A stretch of 64,000 nucleotides of DNA from Pomacea canaliculata (lineage: Eukaryota > Mollusca > Gastropoda > Architaenioglossa > Ampullariidae): positions 3,957,924 to 4,021,923 of the forward strand of contig NC_037592.1 in assembly GCF_003073045.1 (NCBI RefSeq), in the 5' to 3' direction. How positions within the stretch are numbered: the stretch's first letter is position 1; each line of letters opens with the position of its first letter. Positions 40,637 through 52,720 of this stretch are shown here, piece by piece. The notes below the pieces were generated by a model. It ran no database searches and was not told the DNA's origin. It saw only the letters and a list, made by a program, of their open reading frames with translations. A program made the translations under genes and the position numbers.

Positions 40637-43600
40637 TTAAGCCAAACAGGGATTCTGGTCTTCACTAATGGTGTGACACCCCATTCCAGGCTCTCTGATG
40701 TGAACTACAAAAAGTCGGCCTGTCTTACTACAGACACAAAGCTTGGCACTGGTAACAGATAAATTGCCTGGAGACCCTGCCTTTATTTGTGGAATAAGGT
40801 TGCTGATGTATATACCCACATGACCTTCAATTTTCACAGCTCCTTTCTGTAAACAAACATAAAATCACTTTCTTTTAACAAAGACATTCTTGGTGCCACA
40901 GGCTTGCTGCACAAACTTGCTGTAGTAATCCAAATAATTCATCTCCTCTTAACAAAGTATTCGATTACCATCAAACATTACCAATCCTTTCCAAACATTA
41001 AGGTTCTTTTCCTGGAGAGAAATGCATGGTATGCTCAAATACATGCACAGTCATTGTCAATGAGCAGTAGCGTCAGTAAAATATAGCTCTGATGATTTAA
41101 GATTACTTTAGATGACTTTACATTTCTCTACAAATACTTACTATTGCATTGATGGAAACATTTTTTGCCTGTAATATGGTTTCTCTCCTGCTCTCAGATT
41201 CCACACCTTTTGAACCCTCAATGGTGATTCGCTCCAAAGATTCTATGCTCAGGTCCTTAAAATTTGGAACATTTTTTATCTGCAATTTTTCAGATGGAAT
41301 ATAAAGAAACAAACAGTAAGAAAGATTCACAGAATGTGAATGAAAGATTATGAAAAATGGTTATTAAAAAGTTTCTTACTGTCAAGTTTTACAATGCTAT
41401 TTGCATGGCTATGCTCACCACAATAACTTATTTCATACATCCAAGTTATTTGCAGGCATGTGAAACATACAAAATAAGTTAAAAAATTAATGCATTTATA
41501 ATAGCCTTTCAACACAGGACATAAAAATAGAATAAGCACCAAACAGAATATTGGCTTCCAGCCAAGGATTCAGTTCCAAACGCTAAACTTCTGAGGATTC
41601 TCCTGCTAATGTACCTCTTTAGTTTCCACAACATGAGAAAACAGGTTTGAAACATTCATCAGCCTGTCAATCCTTGGGTTTTGAAGTGAGAAGAATTCTT
41701 TTCCAGATGGAGTGACAAGTTGTAAATCTCCCACTCTGAACTCTATTCCATCCTCTCTCACCATAACTGATTGAAAAGTAGGAAATATTGTAAAAGTCTA
41801 AAATAAATTATTTGAACAAGTGATCTAAATGTATCATTTCAGGTTCTTTTATAAACATTCTGAGTTTGTTTTATGGATTATCTACAACCAGAAATCTGTA
41901 AATAGTAAAATCTATGAAATAAACTACTGTTAACTTACATGAGTAGACTAATAATTCTAAGTTCATGTCACAGTCATATATATATATGCACACAAATCAA
42001 ATTAACTTCAAATTATATTTGGTTTTCTATGTTAGCACAACATTTATTAAAGTACTAATAAATGCTAGCAGCAACAGAGAGCTTAAGTATTTTTTTTCAA
42101 GTCATCATTATTCTAGGGCTTGATCTGACCTTAAGTATTTCCACCACTTAATTTATCCTCTTATCCCCTTCCCACATAAAAAGACATATTTTTCAATCTG
42201 TGTTATATGCACTAGTGAAGTCCAAGAAATGGATGTTTGACTTGAAAGCAAATTAAAAGTTTTGAAGCGGACTACTTCTTACCCATAGAATCATTCATGC
42301 TCCGAGATGTAGATAAAATAATCTGAAAGAAAACAAAAATAAAGAATGTAGCAGTTGTATGCATTAGTGTAATTAGACCTCACTTTCTTGAAACTGTAAG
42401 TTAGGTCATTCTCATGAGTAGGTGCTGAACAAGGTAGAGGCTGCTGATCCCAGGTTACCCTAGTTTTCAGTTTTATGTAAACATGTGATAAGCATCAAAA
42501 GTTGTCCACACATTACAGAGATATGATGTAACTTCTTCCAAAAGACACAAAGGACACAAAAGAGATATTTAACTTCTTTTTTATCATAAAGAACTCAGAG
42601 GAGCTACCAATAAACTAAGATCTTTTATTTCTCCACTTACTGTTGAATTGACAGTTTGTAACACAAGATCTTGCTTGTAGCGGCTTCCAAGGAAGACTCC
42701 ATTGAGCAACAAAGAATCAAACCAAGTAGTGTCCATAAAGCGTGTTAGAGAACCTCCTGGAATCTGCACAAGTTCCAGTGGTTCCATACCAATATGTGAG
42801 ATGTGATAAATCCACATGAGCCAGACTGTGAGCTGAAAAAAAGTTATGTTTCCAACATAAAAATGACAAAAAGAATCTTTAATAAATTATGCAAAATAAT
42901 TAGGCATACAATAAATTCCAAAATTATACTTTCTAATATCTGCATATACAAGCAATTTTTACACTTGTATACTACTTCACTGTTTTGATAAAACATTGTC
43001 AAATACTTCTAGTACAAAAGTAGCTTATAAGGGAAAAGCATTTTTGTTCTAGTACCATTGATCACTATATTATCCCTGCACAACTCATCCTATCATGAAT
43101 CATGGCTATAAATGAGCAAGGACTTGTAATAACTGTAAGAGAAAGCAAAACTTTAAAAAAAATCTAAGAAATGTATTTATCAATTACCGCTGTGTTTAAA
43201 ATGGCCACAGTTAACAGCACCACAAGTAGCACATACAAAATATATCTCTTTCTACCACGAATCCCTGCTTTGTGCAGGTAATCCTCATTAACTGAAACAA
43301 ATCCAGCTCGGAAATTGCTGTTGTGCTCCTTTGTGATCTGTCTCTTCAGCTGAGACTTCTCACGCATGGACAAATGTGCAGGTGCTGACATTGTTGATAA
43401 ATGTGACATCATGCTTGTCTAGAGAAACAACATAAAAATTAGAGTGTTAACGAGAGAGAATGAATTAGGAGACAGTCGTCTTTTAATAGGCTTAATAATA
43501 GTTTTAATAGCTGCAAGAAAAAAGAAAATGAAGAAGACAACCATTTTCCAAAATTTTCTGTCTGGTTGAATTTGACAATGTCATGTCTGCTTTACCTAAA

Positions 43601-44397
43601 TCCCCCTGCCTTCACCACCCTTTCATTTTTCTTGTTTATATGTGTGGTTTGTGTGAGTGACTGATCGAACGATCAAAGACCTGGTGCTGATCGTTGTTAC
43701 CAGTTTCTTTCCTTTATATTGTCTTCTCAAATCACACCACTTACTATCACCCTTATTTCAAGGGAGCAATGCTTTTTCAAAATAGCGCCATACACTTGTA
43801 GAACGTACTAAATAAAGATATATATAATAGCTCCCGGTGGACCACCATCCAAACTTTCTCCGTAACTCATAACAAATTTCATTGCTGTTAGGAATATATA
43901 TATACACGAACAAGCCGACTATGTGTCATATTCACTTTTACAAACACTGATCGAATTAATAGCAATCACCAGCTATGCGTACAAAAATGCAAACAATTAT
44001 GGCTTTACAAGTTTTGTGAACTTGTTCCAAAAACTTGATAAATATAAGGGAAACGTCTTTTCAAGTATCATTAGAACGAGTGAATCTCAAAGGGGATACA
44101 GTTCTCGTCACTTCTAGTTGTTCTTCAGCAGCATATATGTTAACGGAGTTTTAACACACTTGCAGTGTTATCTAGGGTCTGAAAAAGTTTTTTTTCTGTG
44201 GGAGGAGAAGGGGGACGATATTAAACCAACAATTAATACTCTTAGAACCGCAAGACAGAGGACGAAACGTCGTGATTGTTCTTACAAATACTCACTAATT
44301 AATTTATACAAGTTAAAATTTTGCGGTTCTAAACATATCGATAGCAGAAAGAGCGAAATTGCCTTACCTCCATTACGTCCAGTTCCGACGACGCCAT
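40637..44397 (-). CDS. SGCB: Beta-sarcoglycan
   Basis: Single-pass type II membrane subunit of the sarcoglycan complex, which with dystroglycan and dystrophin links muscle cytoskeleton to the extracellular matrix. Coding exons in gene order: 44397-44368, 43418-43188, 42832-42641, 42322-42283, 41766-41615, 41279-41142, 40846-40637; all GT-AG, phases consistent, product 330 residues (human 318). The cytoplasmic N-terminus carries the family block MREKSQLKRQITKEHNSNFR then EDYLHKAGIRGRKRY. One membrane segment follows (ILYVLLVVLLTVAILNTAL). The long ectodomain contains N-x-S/T sites (e.g. NST, NVS, NDS) and ends in the conserved cysteine cluster LCVCSKTGRLF then MGCHTI and NPC. Exon 1 is only 30 bp and codes MASSELDVME; that ATG is preferred over the internal Met codons of exon 2 because the splice joins it in frame to the conserved block. 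Complete and undamaged. Confidence 0.95.
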
Positions 44398-45685
44398 GTT
44401 TTCCATTTCCACAGAGAATTCTGGGATTCTGGGATTCTTCTCAGTCAAAACGGATACCCGTAATATTCGTGCCCCGACAAACTTCTGCCAATAATGGGCG
44501 AGCGGGCCAGCTTTGGGCAACACTCACATTCGCGAAAATGTTCACTGGCTTGTAATGACTTCCATTTCTATCCTAATCTTTTCCATCTTTCTTGCAGCTC
44601 GCAGCTTTCCTGGCACTAATGTGGAATGAGGTGAAAGGTTATACTACACGACTGCACGTTCCTTCTCGCCGGTATACGCCATGGCGTGCTGTCTCTCAAA
44701 CTAATCAGTGAACTCAAGTACCCTTTACATGCTTATAGTTGTGAAGAAATATTTTCAACGATCGTTCGACTCGATCACAGCTTCATCATATCCCTTAGAT
44801 TCTCGACTAAAAGCAGTACGTGGAAGTTCCATTCTGTAACCGCCACACCCTTTTGGTGTTGTAGACTGTACTTTTCTGGGGCCATACTTTTTCTTTTTTT
44901 TTTAAATGACTACACCTGTTCTCCATTACTGCCTTTATCTTCAACATCCCACTTCAGATCAAGATTCAACGACTGGTCCAATATATAGTGGAAAAGATGT
45001 TGCGCCACTCGGGTATCGAATTTCAAAGCCTTCAGCTTTCCAGGTAAGAACAATAATTAGAATTTGCTCACGATGCGGTCCTCTAAGAATAAAGAAATAT
45101 GCTGCAACATAGACTAGCTGATCAGGGACTGCCATATTTTATTGTCAACTTTATATCTGCCACTTCCATTGCATCAATAATTATGCTTATTCACGCGGCC
45201 TTGGTGTAGCTAAACATTGAAACACATATACATACTCCTGATATTTTTCCTCTAACTCAACAGGTAATTGAGAACTCGTATGACATTTAATTTCTATATA
45301 GTGAAGGGGGAGATACTAATGTGTGAGTGTGTACGTGTGTGAGATCGGTACGTATAACTGCTCAAATGAAACGACTTTGCCTACGTTTTTTGAATACGGT
45401 GAATATATAGTTATATATATATATAAACAGTTTAGATATTATATATATAACCAACACGTCAGTTGGCTACGTACGGTGGGTTAGACGTACAAGAACACAA
45501 CAATGACGGAAATTGCCGCATACCCATAGATTTTATTTAGAGTTTCACTCGGTGGCTGGCCTGCCGTCTGTCCACTCTCACTTCCAAAATCAAAAAGCCT
45601 CCCTCAGGTATAAAGCTACACTACTTATTCTCTCCCCGTCGAGCGTTCCAGAACCATCCACCCCCTTTTCACTCACTCATATATA

Positions 45686-46575
45686 CAGTGGAACCTCGGT
45701 TAGCGAACGCCTCGGATAGCGAATTTTTCGGTTAACGAACAAAAATTTCGCTAAAAATTTGTCTCGGATAGCGAACAAAATTTCGGATAACGAACAAAAA
45801 TTTCGTTAAAAATTTGTCTCCGATAGCGAACAAAATTTCGGATAACGAACAGCCACGTGAACCACACGTGACCGACCAGCATGTAATCATTCGCGCTCGA
45901 GACAGTTACGATCAGTCGTTCCTTACCTGTGCGCATCCTTCTTATTTAGTGATTGTTGTGCTTTATTTTAATAAGATAATCCTCAATCATGGCTCCAAAG
46001 AAGATTAAGAGCAATTAATAGTAGTGAGGTAATGACAAGGACGCGGCCAACAAATGAATTGAAAAAGGAAATGATTTCAAAGTATGAAGGTGGCATGCGT
46101 CTGTCGGATGTATGATGTCGTATTACCGAAGAGTTTTACAAAAAAAGGCAGAAGAAGCAGACACTGGACAAGTTTTTTTCTTCAACCTCAAAGCTACAGA
46201 AAAGGGAAGTCTCCCCGATTTTATAATGTCACCTGTGCTCATGGAGGGGGATTCAAAGCAGTAATTCCACCCCTTCCTCCCCACACCTGCTTCCAACCAC
46301 GCCGTCAAAACGGCAAGTTTTCTGTTTAAATGCTTTCGTTAATGTTTTTATGTTTATTTAACTCCATTTATATTGCATTATAACTGTTCTCATTAAATCA
46401 AATACCTATATATATATACAGCCTGTAACTTTCAAATAGCGAGTCAACAGGGGCTAGGAACCAATTAAATCTATTTCCTTTATTTCTTATGGAAAAAATT
46501 GTTTCGGATAACGAACATTTCGGTTAACGAACAGCTTTCCAGAACGGATTAAGTTCGTTAACCGAGGTTCCACTG
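45686..46575 (+). mobile_element. 890-bp pogo/Tigger-like DNA transposon, internally deleted
   Basis: Terminal inverted repeats CAGTGGAACCTCGGTTAGCG (left) and the complement of CAGTGGAACCTCGGTTAACG (right) lie exactly at the two ends, flanked by TA. Subterminal sequence repeats ACGAACA and TTTCGGATA/TTTCGGTTA motifs many times. Inside, at about 45989, a start MAPKKIKSN resembles the beginning of Tigger transposases, and degraded helix-turn-helix-like and later pieces follow (for example YYRRVLQKKAEEADTGQ, then PPHTCFQPRRQNGKF). Stops and frameshifts break it, and the catalytic DDE core is missing. It is a non-autonomous, decayed Tc1/mariner-superfamily copy. The near-identical termini argue it was mobilised by a relative elsewhere in the genome. 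Confidence 0.85.
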
Positions 46576-47850
46576 TATCTCTATATATATCAAAGGTGTG
46601 TTGGGGACGGGATCTGATCTCACGGCTACCGACAACTTATAACTTCAAAGAAAGTCCTTTCCTTGTTGTCCTAAAGATGGCGCCGTCAAATATACTCGGT
46701 TTAGAAAAAATCCCGAGACTAAGCTAAACATTTGTGTTTGTCTCACCTACTGGTTGCTAAAGAAAGGAAAGGGTGCTGTACTTTGAAACATTGTCTGACG
46801 GGAAAACAGTTCCAGTCTTGACCCTGGCAGTTCCCCTTCTTCTCAGATTTTATCTCATCGAATGTCTCGCTTCAACAAAGGCTTCATGACCAGCCGGCCA
46901 ATTTCCGGTAAGTGGATTATGAAACTGCTATCTTAGGAAATAACGATGATGATACATTGAGTGGGCTAACTGTGAGTGGTTTACTGGCTCTAGGCTCCTA
47001 GAAGAGCTTTTTCTTGTCACTGGGCCAAGCGAACGTGGAACTGAGAGCTGCTATGAAGTAGTAAGCACAAGGCTTTATATCAGTTTCATAAGGCTTGATG
47101 TAATTTATATCAGCTGCAGGTAATTCTTTTCCGAACTGAAAAGGACAAAATGAATGTCTCTGCCCTGTGACTTATATGTCCTGCATGTCTCCTTTACAAA
47201 CATTTCGGAACATCTGACTGCAAAGGTTCGACAGCCACAAACAAATCGCAAACGTCTCACTTTCGAAGAGGCCAACCATCTGTGATATCATTTGTTTTAA
47301 ATCGGAGAGGGAATCAACACCACGATGCCCAAACAATAAGGAAAGTGGAGAAGAGAATACAGAAGAAGAGGAAAGATACAGGGAGGAGGATACATGGAAA
47401 GTGTGGACAGCGCTGGTGTGATTAACTCCCCATGGGGCTTTGAGGAACCGTGAAAAATGGACAGAACTGGTGGCGAGGTCACCGTTGGTCAACGAGCATG
47501 AAAGTTAGGGGTCACATGACAGTGATTTGTCACTGGCCACCTTACAAACTCAGCTTCATCTCCATGTTCCGGTGAGATGGTCGAGGAACTCGGGAAAATG
47601 TGCTTCTGGGGAAGAGATGGAGATGAGAAATGATGTTACAAAACCAGATGCGTAGGTAGAAATAGTAGGTTGCCATGAGAACGCTGCGGTAGGTAGAAGT
47701 GGTATTCGAATATTAACGTCTCTGTGGTAGGCCTGTAAGTCCAGATGTAAGTGTGCTTTCAACATGATCATAGACTTACAAAATGGTGGAAGCAGCACAC
47801 ACACACACACACACACAAACCCACTTATCTTTTTAGTCTTCTTTGTCCTC

Positions 47851-48318
47851 CTAGTGCCGCAACCATACCACCCCAGCGGATCCGGTTCTGGGCCGAGGAT
47901 CGATCTCCTCCTGGTCTGTCTCCGAACCCTGCGTTTCACCTGTGGGTTTAAGTCCAGAACTTGTCTGGTTAAACTCGGTGTCAAATTGCAATAAAATCAA
48001 ATTGTCAACCGTACACTGCAGTCTATGCAAAAACTTATTAAATACATTTTTTACTAAAACAAGGATATCGGCCGGCAGCTCTTCCTTGCGATGTAAGTGT
48101 AGAAGCAGGACTGAAGTATCGTTGGAAGTCAGAGAAACATTGCAGTGTACTGCTGACGTCAAGCAATGTCTGTCAGACACAATAACAAACACGTTAATGC
48201 TTTGTACAAAGCCAGGATAGTGTGTTTTCACGAGCAAACCTTCGATGTCGCAGTTGAAGATGTGAAATATTTTCACGGGTGAGTCCCGTGCTGTGTCCTG
48301 GTGACCGTTAGCACGGAC
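47851..48318 (-). CDS. Unrecognised open reading frame
   Basis: An open minus-strand frame of about 155 codons without an ATG at its start; the first possible initiator is a GTG near 48276, unlikely in an animal. The translation is not low-complexity (for example HLHRKEELPADILVLVKNVF and LQCTVDNLILLQFDTEF) and looks protein-like, but I recognise no family. It could be an exon of an unannotated gene, a remnant of a mobile element, or chance. No convincing donor or acceptor pair was identified around it. Confidence 0.2.
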   Translation of the reverse strand, partial: VRANGHQDTARDSPVKIFHIFNCDIEGLLVKTHYPGFVQSINVFVIVSDRHCLTSAVHCNVSLTSNDTSVLLLHLHRKEELPADILVLVKNVFNKFLHRLQCTVDNLILLQFDTEFNQTSSGLKPTGETQGSETDQEEIDPRPRTGSAGVVWLRH

Positions 48319-48828
48319 ACCTCGTGTCGCGTAGTCACTGGGTCAGTGGAACTTATTCTCTCCCTTGTCTTGCTTGTGTCTTGCCGTCCACACAAAGTCC
48401 TCGACATTATGGGATAGCAATTGTCATGAACTGAGGAGGGCCGGCCATCTTGTCACTTATTTCTTGTTGGTGTTCTTTCTAGGGTACTGTTGTCCGTTTC
48501 CGATGTCCTCCATTGACTGGGCAGGCAACTCTGACCACGCGTACAATGATGTCTGGAGGGGAGAGGATCGGGTAGGTTGTTGCCGTCTGTCACTCCGATC
48601 TTGTTCACTCCATTGAGTATGACGTGTGTGTTCCTGGCAGTTGGAGGCACCTAGGGGGACAGTAGCAGGGTGTTTGTGGTCCGTCGTGCACTAGTCATCT
48701 TCGTTAACAGCAGCCTCGTTGTCGATGACGTCACCGGTTGTGGGGCGTGTGCGTCACGGTTCAGCGGATTTGTTCATTGTTGTAAACGGCGAACTTGACT
48801 TCTTCACGAAGTTTAGATACGTTAGTTG

Positions 48829-48943
48829 GTAACGGCTGAATAGCCTGGTGGCTACCGACAAGGCCTGAAGACTGAAAGGTGGTGTGTTCAAATCTGACAG
48901 TGACAAAAAAGAGTGAGTGAGTGAGTGAGTGAGTGAGTGAGTG
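48829..48943 (+). repeat. tRNA-SINE head followed by a (GAGT)n tail
   Basis: ATAGCCTGGTGGCTA is A-box-like and GTGTGTTCAAATCTGACA is B-box-like, at roughly tRNA spacing. The segment runs straight into a GAGT microsatellite at 48911-48943. A tRNA-like head ending in a simple repeat is consistent with a short SINE. It is not a functional tRNA, because no cloverleaf can be closed. It abuts the MITE copy at 48957. Confidence 0.5.
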
Positions 48944-48956
48944 AAATAAAAGAAGA

Positions 48957-49299
48957 AGAAAAAAATAGAGCAGATACCATTTTTATTAGAAACAAGTTGT
49001 ACTTACCATTAATTATGTAGTAATTAGTGGGATATTTGAAGTTGTTTACCCGAAACCAACTTCTGAATTTCCGGCTGCATCGTAGAGACACCAAGTCGGA
49101 GAACTGAATCGAAATGTTCGTCCATCGAAAAAAAGATTGAGAGATCGCCCCTACGTAGGGATAAATACTTCTTCTTCCCTTTTTTTAGTTTTTTTTTTTT
49201 TTAGGTCTTTTTTTATTACTAACATGCCGATTTCCTGCACTGTGGGCAGAAGTTTCGCGGGCCGGATATGGCCCGCGGGCCGTAGGTTGGGCATCCCTG
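48957..49299. mobile_element. Truncated copy of the 453-bp hAT-like MITE (inverted)
   Basis: Reads as the inverted complement of the left three quarters of the element at 59472-59924. It ends CGTAGGTTGGGCATCCCTG at 49299, and contains CCCTACGTAGGGATAAATA, TTCGTCCATCGAAAAAAAGA and AACCAACTTCTGAATTTCCG. The other terminus (about 110 bp) is missing at the junction with the GAGT repeat. Confidence 0.82.
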
Positions 49300-49909
49300 C
49301 TTTAAGCTATCTTCATATTGATTATAATAAGAACAACTATCTACATGTTCAACAGCTGTTACCAAGCAACCGTGTCTTTATTTAATCAGTTCCTGTAAAT
49401 AGATATTTCATGTTGTTAGCAATACTTTTGTTGTTTTTTTTTGTTTTTTTTACTTAAAATCCACTATTTACTATTTTTCTATTTCAACTTAATTCACGTG
49501 TCTTGGTAATTCGTCCTGCCAGGGATAACTACTGTGGAGGATGTAATGCCGAGTTCTATGATGCCAGCGGTAAACGCATCCTTGGCTGTTAATGATTTCT
49601 GATAATCTTGTGATGTTTTGAAAGTCCGAGAAGGAGAAAACCATGTCTCTCTTGTTTGAAGGCGTCTGTTGAAATTAATTCGTTTTAATTGACACATTAA
49701 AAATACTACATACCACAAAGAGATCAAAGCGTTTCATTTGTGTGTGAGTTGGGGGGAGGAGGAGAAGAAGAAGGAATCTCGGTGACAGTGGGGGTGTTTA
49801 ACAGTGCTGATGCTTTGAAAAATGATTTAAATGGTGATTAAAATATTCTTTAGGAGGTTTTCATCCTGTGTGTATTAAATGCACCTTTGTGGGGACGCTG
49901 TACATACCT

Positions 49910-50300
49910 GGGCTGATGTGCATAAGCGAACTCAAACATGAACTTAAGCTTAAGTTGGCTGACTCAACTTTAAGTACAGTAACTCGGTGTGCACAAGACA
50001 ACTCAAGTCCGCAAAGTACAAAATTTCTTACTCAACTTTAAGACTGCCCTCCCCCAGGTATAAACCCTTACTTAGCTGAGTCGGGCGACTTAAGTTAGCA
50101 CGATTCTGATTTCTTCGTGTGAAGAGTGACAGACGATGGCAGCGAGACGACCAGAGAGCTCTCTGAGACGACTGTGCTTTAGAATGATGATATAGACATT
50201 TAAAGAGGGAACGTGTGTTTCGTGACAGACACAATCCTTTTGACCTGTATGATTCGTGATATAGCCCTAGTTGCTGGCACGGCATAAAACACAAACAAGT
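49910..50300 (+). mobile_element. PIF/Harbinger transposon fragment
   Basis: At 50197-50256 the plus strand codes HLKRERVFRDRHNPFDLYDS, the hallmark N-terminal block of HARBI1-type transposases. A start-like MAARRPESSLRRLCFRMM at 50136 is one frame off, so a frameshift lies between them. The 200 bases upstream, beginning GGGCTGATGTGCATAAGCG, are rich in ACTTAAG-type short inverted repeats, as in the untranslated leader and terminus of such elements. The catalytic domain and right end are absent. It is a dead 5' fragment cut off by the hAT-type terminus at 50304. Confidence 0.65.
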
Positions 50301-50303
50301 TGA

Positions 50304-50323
50304 CCACAGGTTGAGAACCGCTG
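50304..50323. mobile_element. Solo terminus of the hAT MITE family found at 17719
   Basis: CCACAGGTTGAGAACCGCTG matches the right end of the 204-bp MITE at 17719-17922. The rest of the element is not next to it. It is the relic of a second insertion, possibly into the Harbinger piece just upstream. Confidence 0.6.
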
Positions 50324-52119
50324 CCATACAGTGTAACAGACTTGGCTGTGAACGGCGGGTGACTCAGGCAGTGGCCTGGAAGGGGGGAAATAACCTTTTG
50401 AACTGCGGTGACAGTTGTGGGACCACGCGAGCGCCATTAGCTAGAGGGGCGGGTGTACATGTTCATGGGATTGTGTCTGATTTGTTTTTTTGTTTGTTTT
50501 TTTTTTCTTTGTGCGTGCGTGTTATGGTGGGGCTTTCCCCTATTTATTTTGTTTGGCCACCTGTATGAAAGTGGTTTTGTTTTCTTTTTCTTTCCGTTCT
50601 TCCACATTTTTATTTTATTTATTTTGAGCTGGCGGTCGCACTATACTTTAGTTTTGTGTTGTTGCTTCGTGTGCGCGTTTTGTCTTCACTGGGGAGTGAC
50701 TGGCTTCGCTGCTCGCGTCGGGTGCGCGGAGGTTTGTCTGTGTGATTGCGAGTGTGTACGTGAGAGAGCGAGTCTCAACGCCCGATCGCCTTACGCGACA
50801 ACCTCTGGCACTGCAATCAACACATACACCCGCGCGCATGCGCAGCTTTCCTTCCTGCAATCGCGATGGGCCTACAGAGGGGCTGTGCAGATTGATAAAA
50901 AAAAAAATACAATAAAAACGCATGTAATACATCCAGTATGCAGAGAATTTAGAGAATAGTTACATCACCCTTTACATTCTACGGCCATGCATATAGAATC
51001 ACAAGCGTCTCTTGTTCCGTTCCAACAACAGCGTCGTCAGCCCCGACAGACGCCAAACCTTATCTACACAAAGAGAATTCCCTAACATTGTCATAGACGC
51101 TAAGCGCATATCATAGCTACACAAAAATCCCCCAAAATACAGATTCAGCAAATAAGTCCCCCCCCCACACACACACACGTCTATACACAAATCTCTCAGC
51201 CTCAGTCGCTCACGCACTTTGCGCACCGGCTGGCCAGCCACCGCATGTCTGTAAAAATCTGATTCACGCTCACTGATTCGCATCCACGCCTTTGGTTTTG
51301 GCGGTGTCTTGTTGATCCCGATTTACTTTTCGTTGCTCTGCGGGCTCCGGTGTTTGACCCGTGACGATGATGACCTGCCGGCCGACATCTTATTGCACGC
51401 GCCGCTGGTACATCGCCGGTGGTCGTCTGCTCGTCCCTCTTTAAGGTGTCAGCTTCTTTGTTTACGGTTGTCCGAGTTCCCCCACTTCCCAGTGGCATTA
51501 ACTTTCCTCCCTACCCTAACCCCACGCCAGGTGACTACACCCCAAACCTAGTGATAATGGAATGGACAACAAATGAGTACATAACGGCTTTCACATGCCG
51601 ACTTTGTTGTGTAAAGTGAAGCTGCTTGAAGTCGCTCACTTTCCTTTGAAGGCAGCCGCTAACGACTCCATCAGACTTGTCAGTCAGTTGTTTTTTTTTT
51701 TTCTTTTTTACATTGATTAAGATTGCCAATTAAGTCACTCTGCTTAAGTTCCGGTGAGACTAGACATTTTCTATTCCCTCGGGAAAATTTGTGGAACCAG
51801 CAGAAAAAAATTATGAGACTCTGAATAAAGTATGAGAGACGGTGGTTTAAAGGCCAGCTGAAATCCGATAAAAAAAAAAAAATGTAACCGATCGAGTCAA
51901 TTATCACACTGCACACGACTGCATGATAGAGGCGAGTATAAGAATTTCAGAGGTAATTAACAAGGAAAGACCCGAGTTTCCATAGGAATTACAGGCATTG
52001 CTAGATCCGACAGGATCATGACACTGTTTATGTCACATTTAGGCTGATTCTCAAAGATATTGCCGAAATATTTATAACTGTTAACTATATCTCGATGGCA
52101 TCACCACGAATATTACTCT

Positions 52120-52720
52120 CATACCATGTATATATTATTGCTAGTACGAGCACTATATCTTGAATTCCCCTGGGGTTTGGGACCAATAAAGTTGCAGTGT
52201 ATTGTAATATACGCCAGGCTTGTTCATCCTAAAGTGAAAATATATTCCCAATATCTTCCGCGCATTCAAGTAAAGGAAGTGTTTGGCACGTCGCCGTACA
52301 ATGTCAGTAAGAGTGTGGATAAACCTACGTTCATCACACAAGAGTGACTACGAGACAGTGTCATCAGCAAATTTTATAAGAAAGCTCCTATCCAGAGTGC
52401 TACTAAACTGTCAAAATGTATACGTGTAGTATAAATAGTAATGGGAACAAGCAGTGGCTTTGAGAGGAACCCGCGGGCCGTACAGGCTGACAGCAGGGCC
52501 CAGGGCCCAGATGACCATTGCATATGTTAACGGATCGAAACTTTATCTTTGCTGCCTTTTTGTTTTTTTAAAAAAGGGGGAAAAAACCCCAAGTGAGTTC
52601 CACGGTGTTAAAGGCAGAAGAGAAATCAACCAACAGAAGATCACACTAACTCTAGCTAGAGGCTTCTCCAGGTGTTTGTACAGATCAGTATTTAGGACAA
52701 TCAGCTTGGCATCATCCATG
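52120..52720 (-). mobile_element. LINE reverse transcriptase fragment
   Basis: On the minus strand LVDFSSAFNTV (52601-52632) matches RT motif A, and KFADDTVS (52352-52374) carries the FADDT catalytic motif C, about 240 bases downstream as expected for non-LTR retrotransposons. Downstream, a 62-codon frame (FIHTLTDIVRRRAKHFLYLN) may be the element's C-terminal region. Several stops and frameshifts interrupt the fragment. The clade (Jockey/CR1/RTE-like) cannot be decided. No 3' tail or target duplication was identified. Confidence 0.65.

Noticed and set aside
44118..44555. 145-codon plus-strand open frame over the SGCB start
   Set aside because: It runs antisense across SGCB exon 1 and its promoter, with no recognisable domain; treated as a shadow frame.
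47172..47492. 106-codon minus-strand open frame
   Set aside because: Ser/Leu-rich, no family resemblance, no splice context and overlapping frames of similar length on the same strand.
50453..50959. 168-codon plus-strand open frame with Phe/Cys-rich start
   Set aside because: The first third is a T-rich low-complexity run read as Phe/Leu/Cys, there is no family resemblance, and no splice or promoter context supports it.
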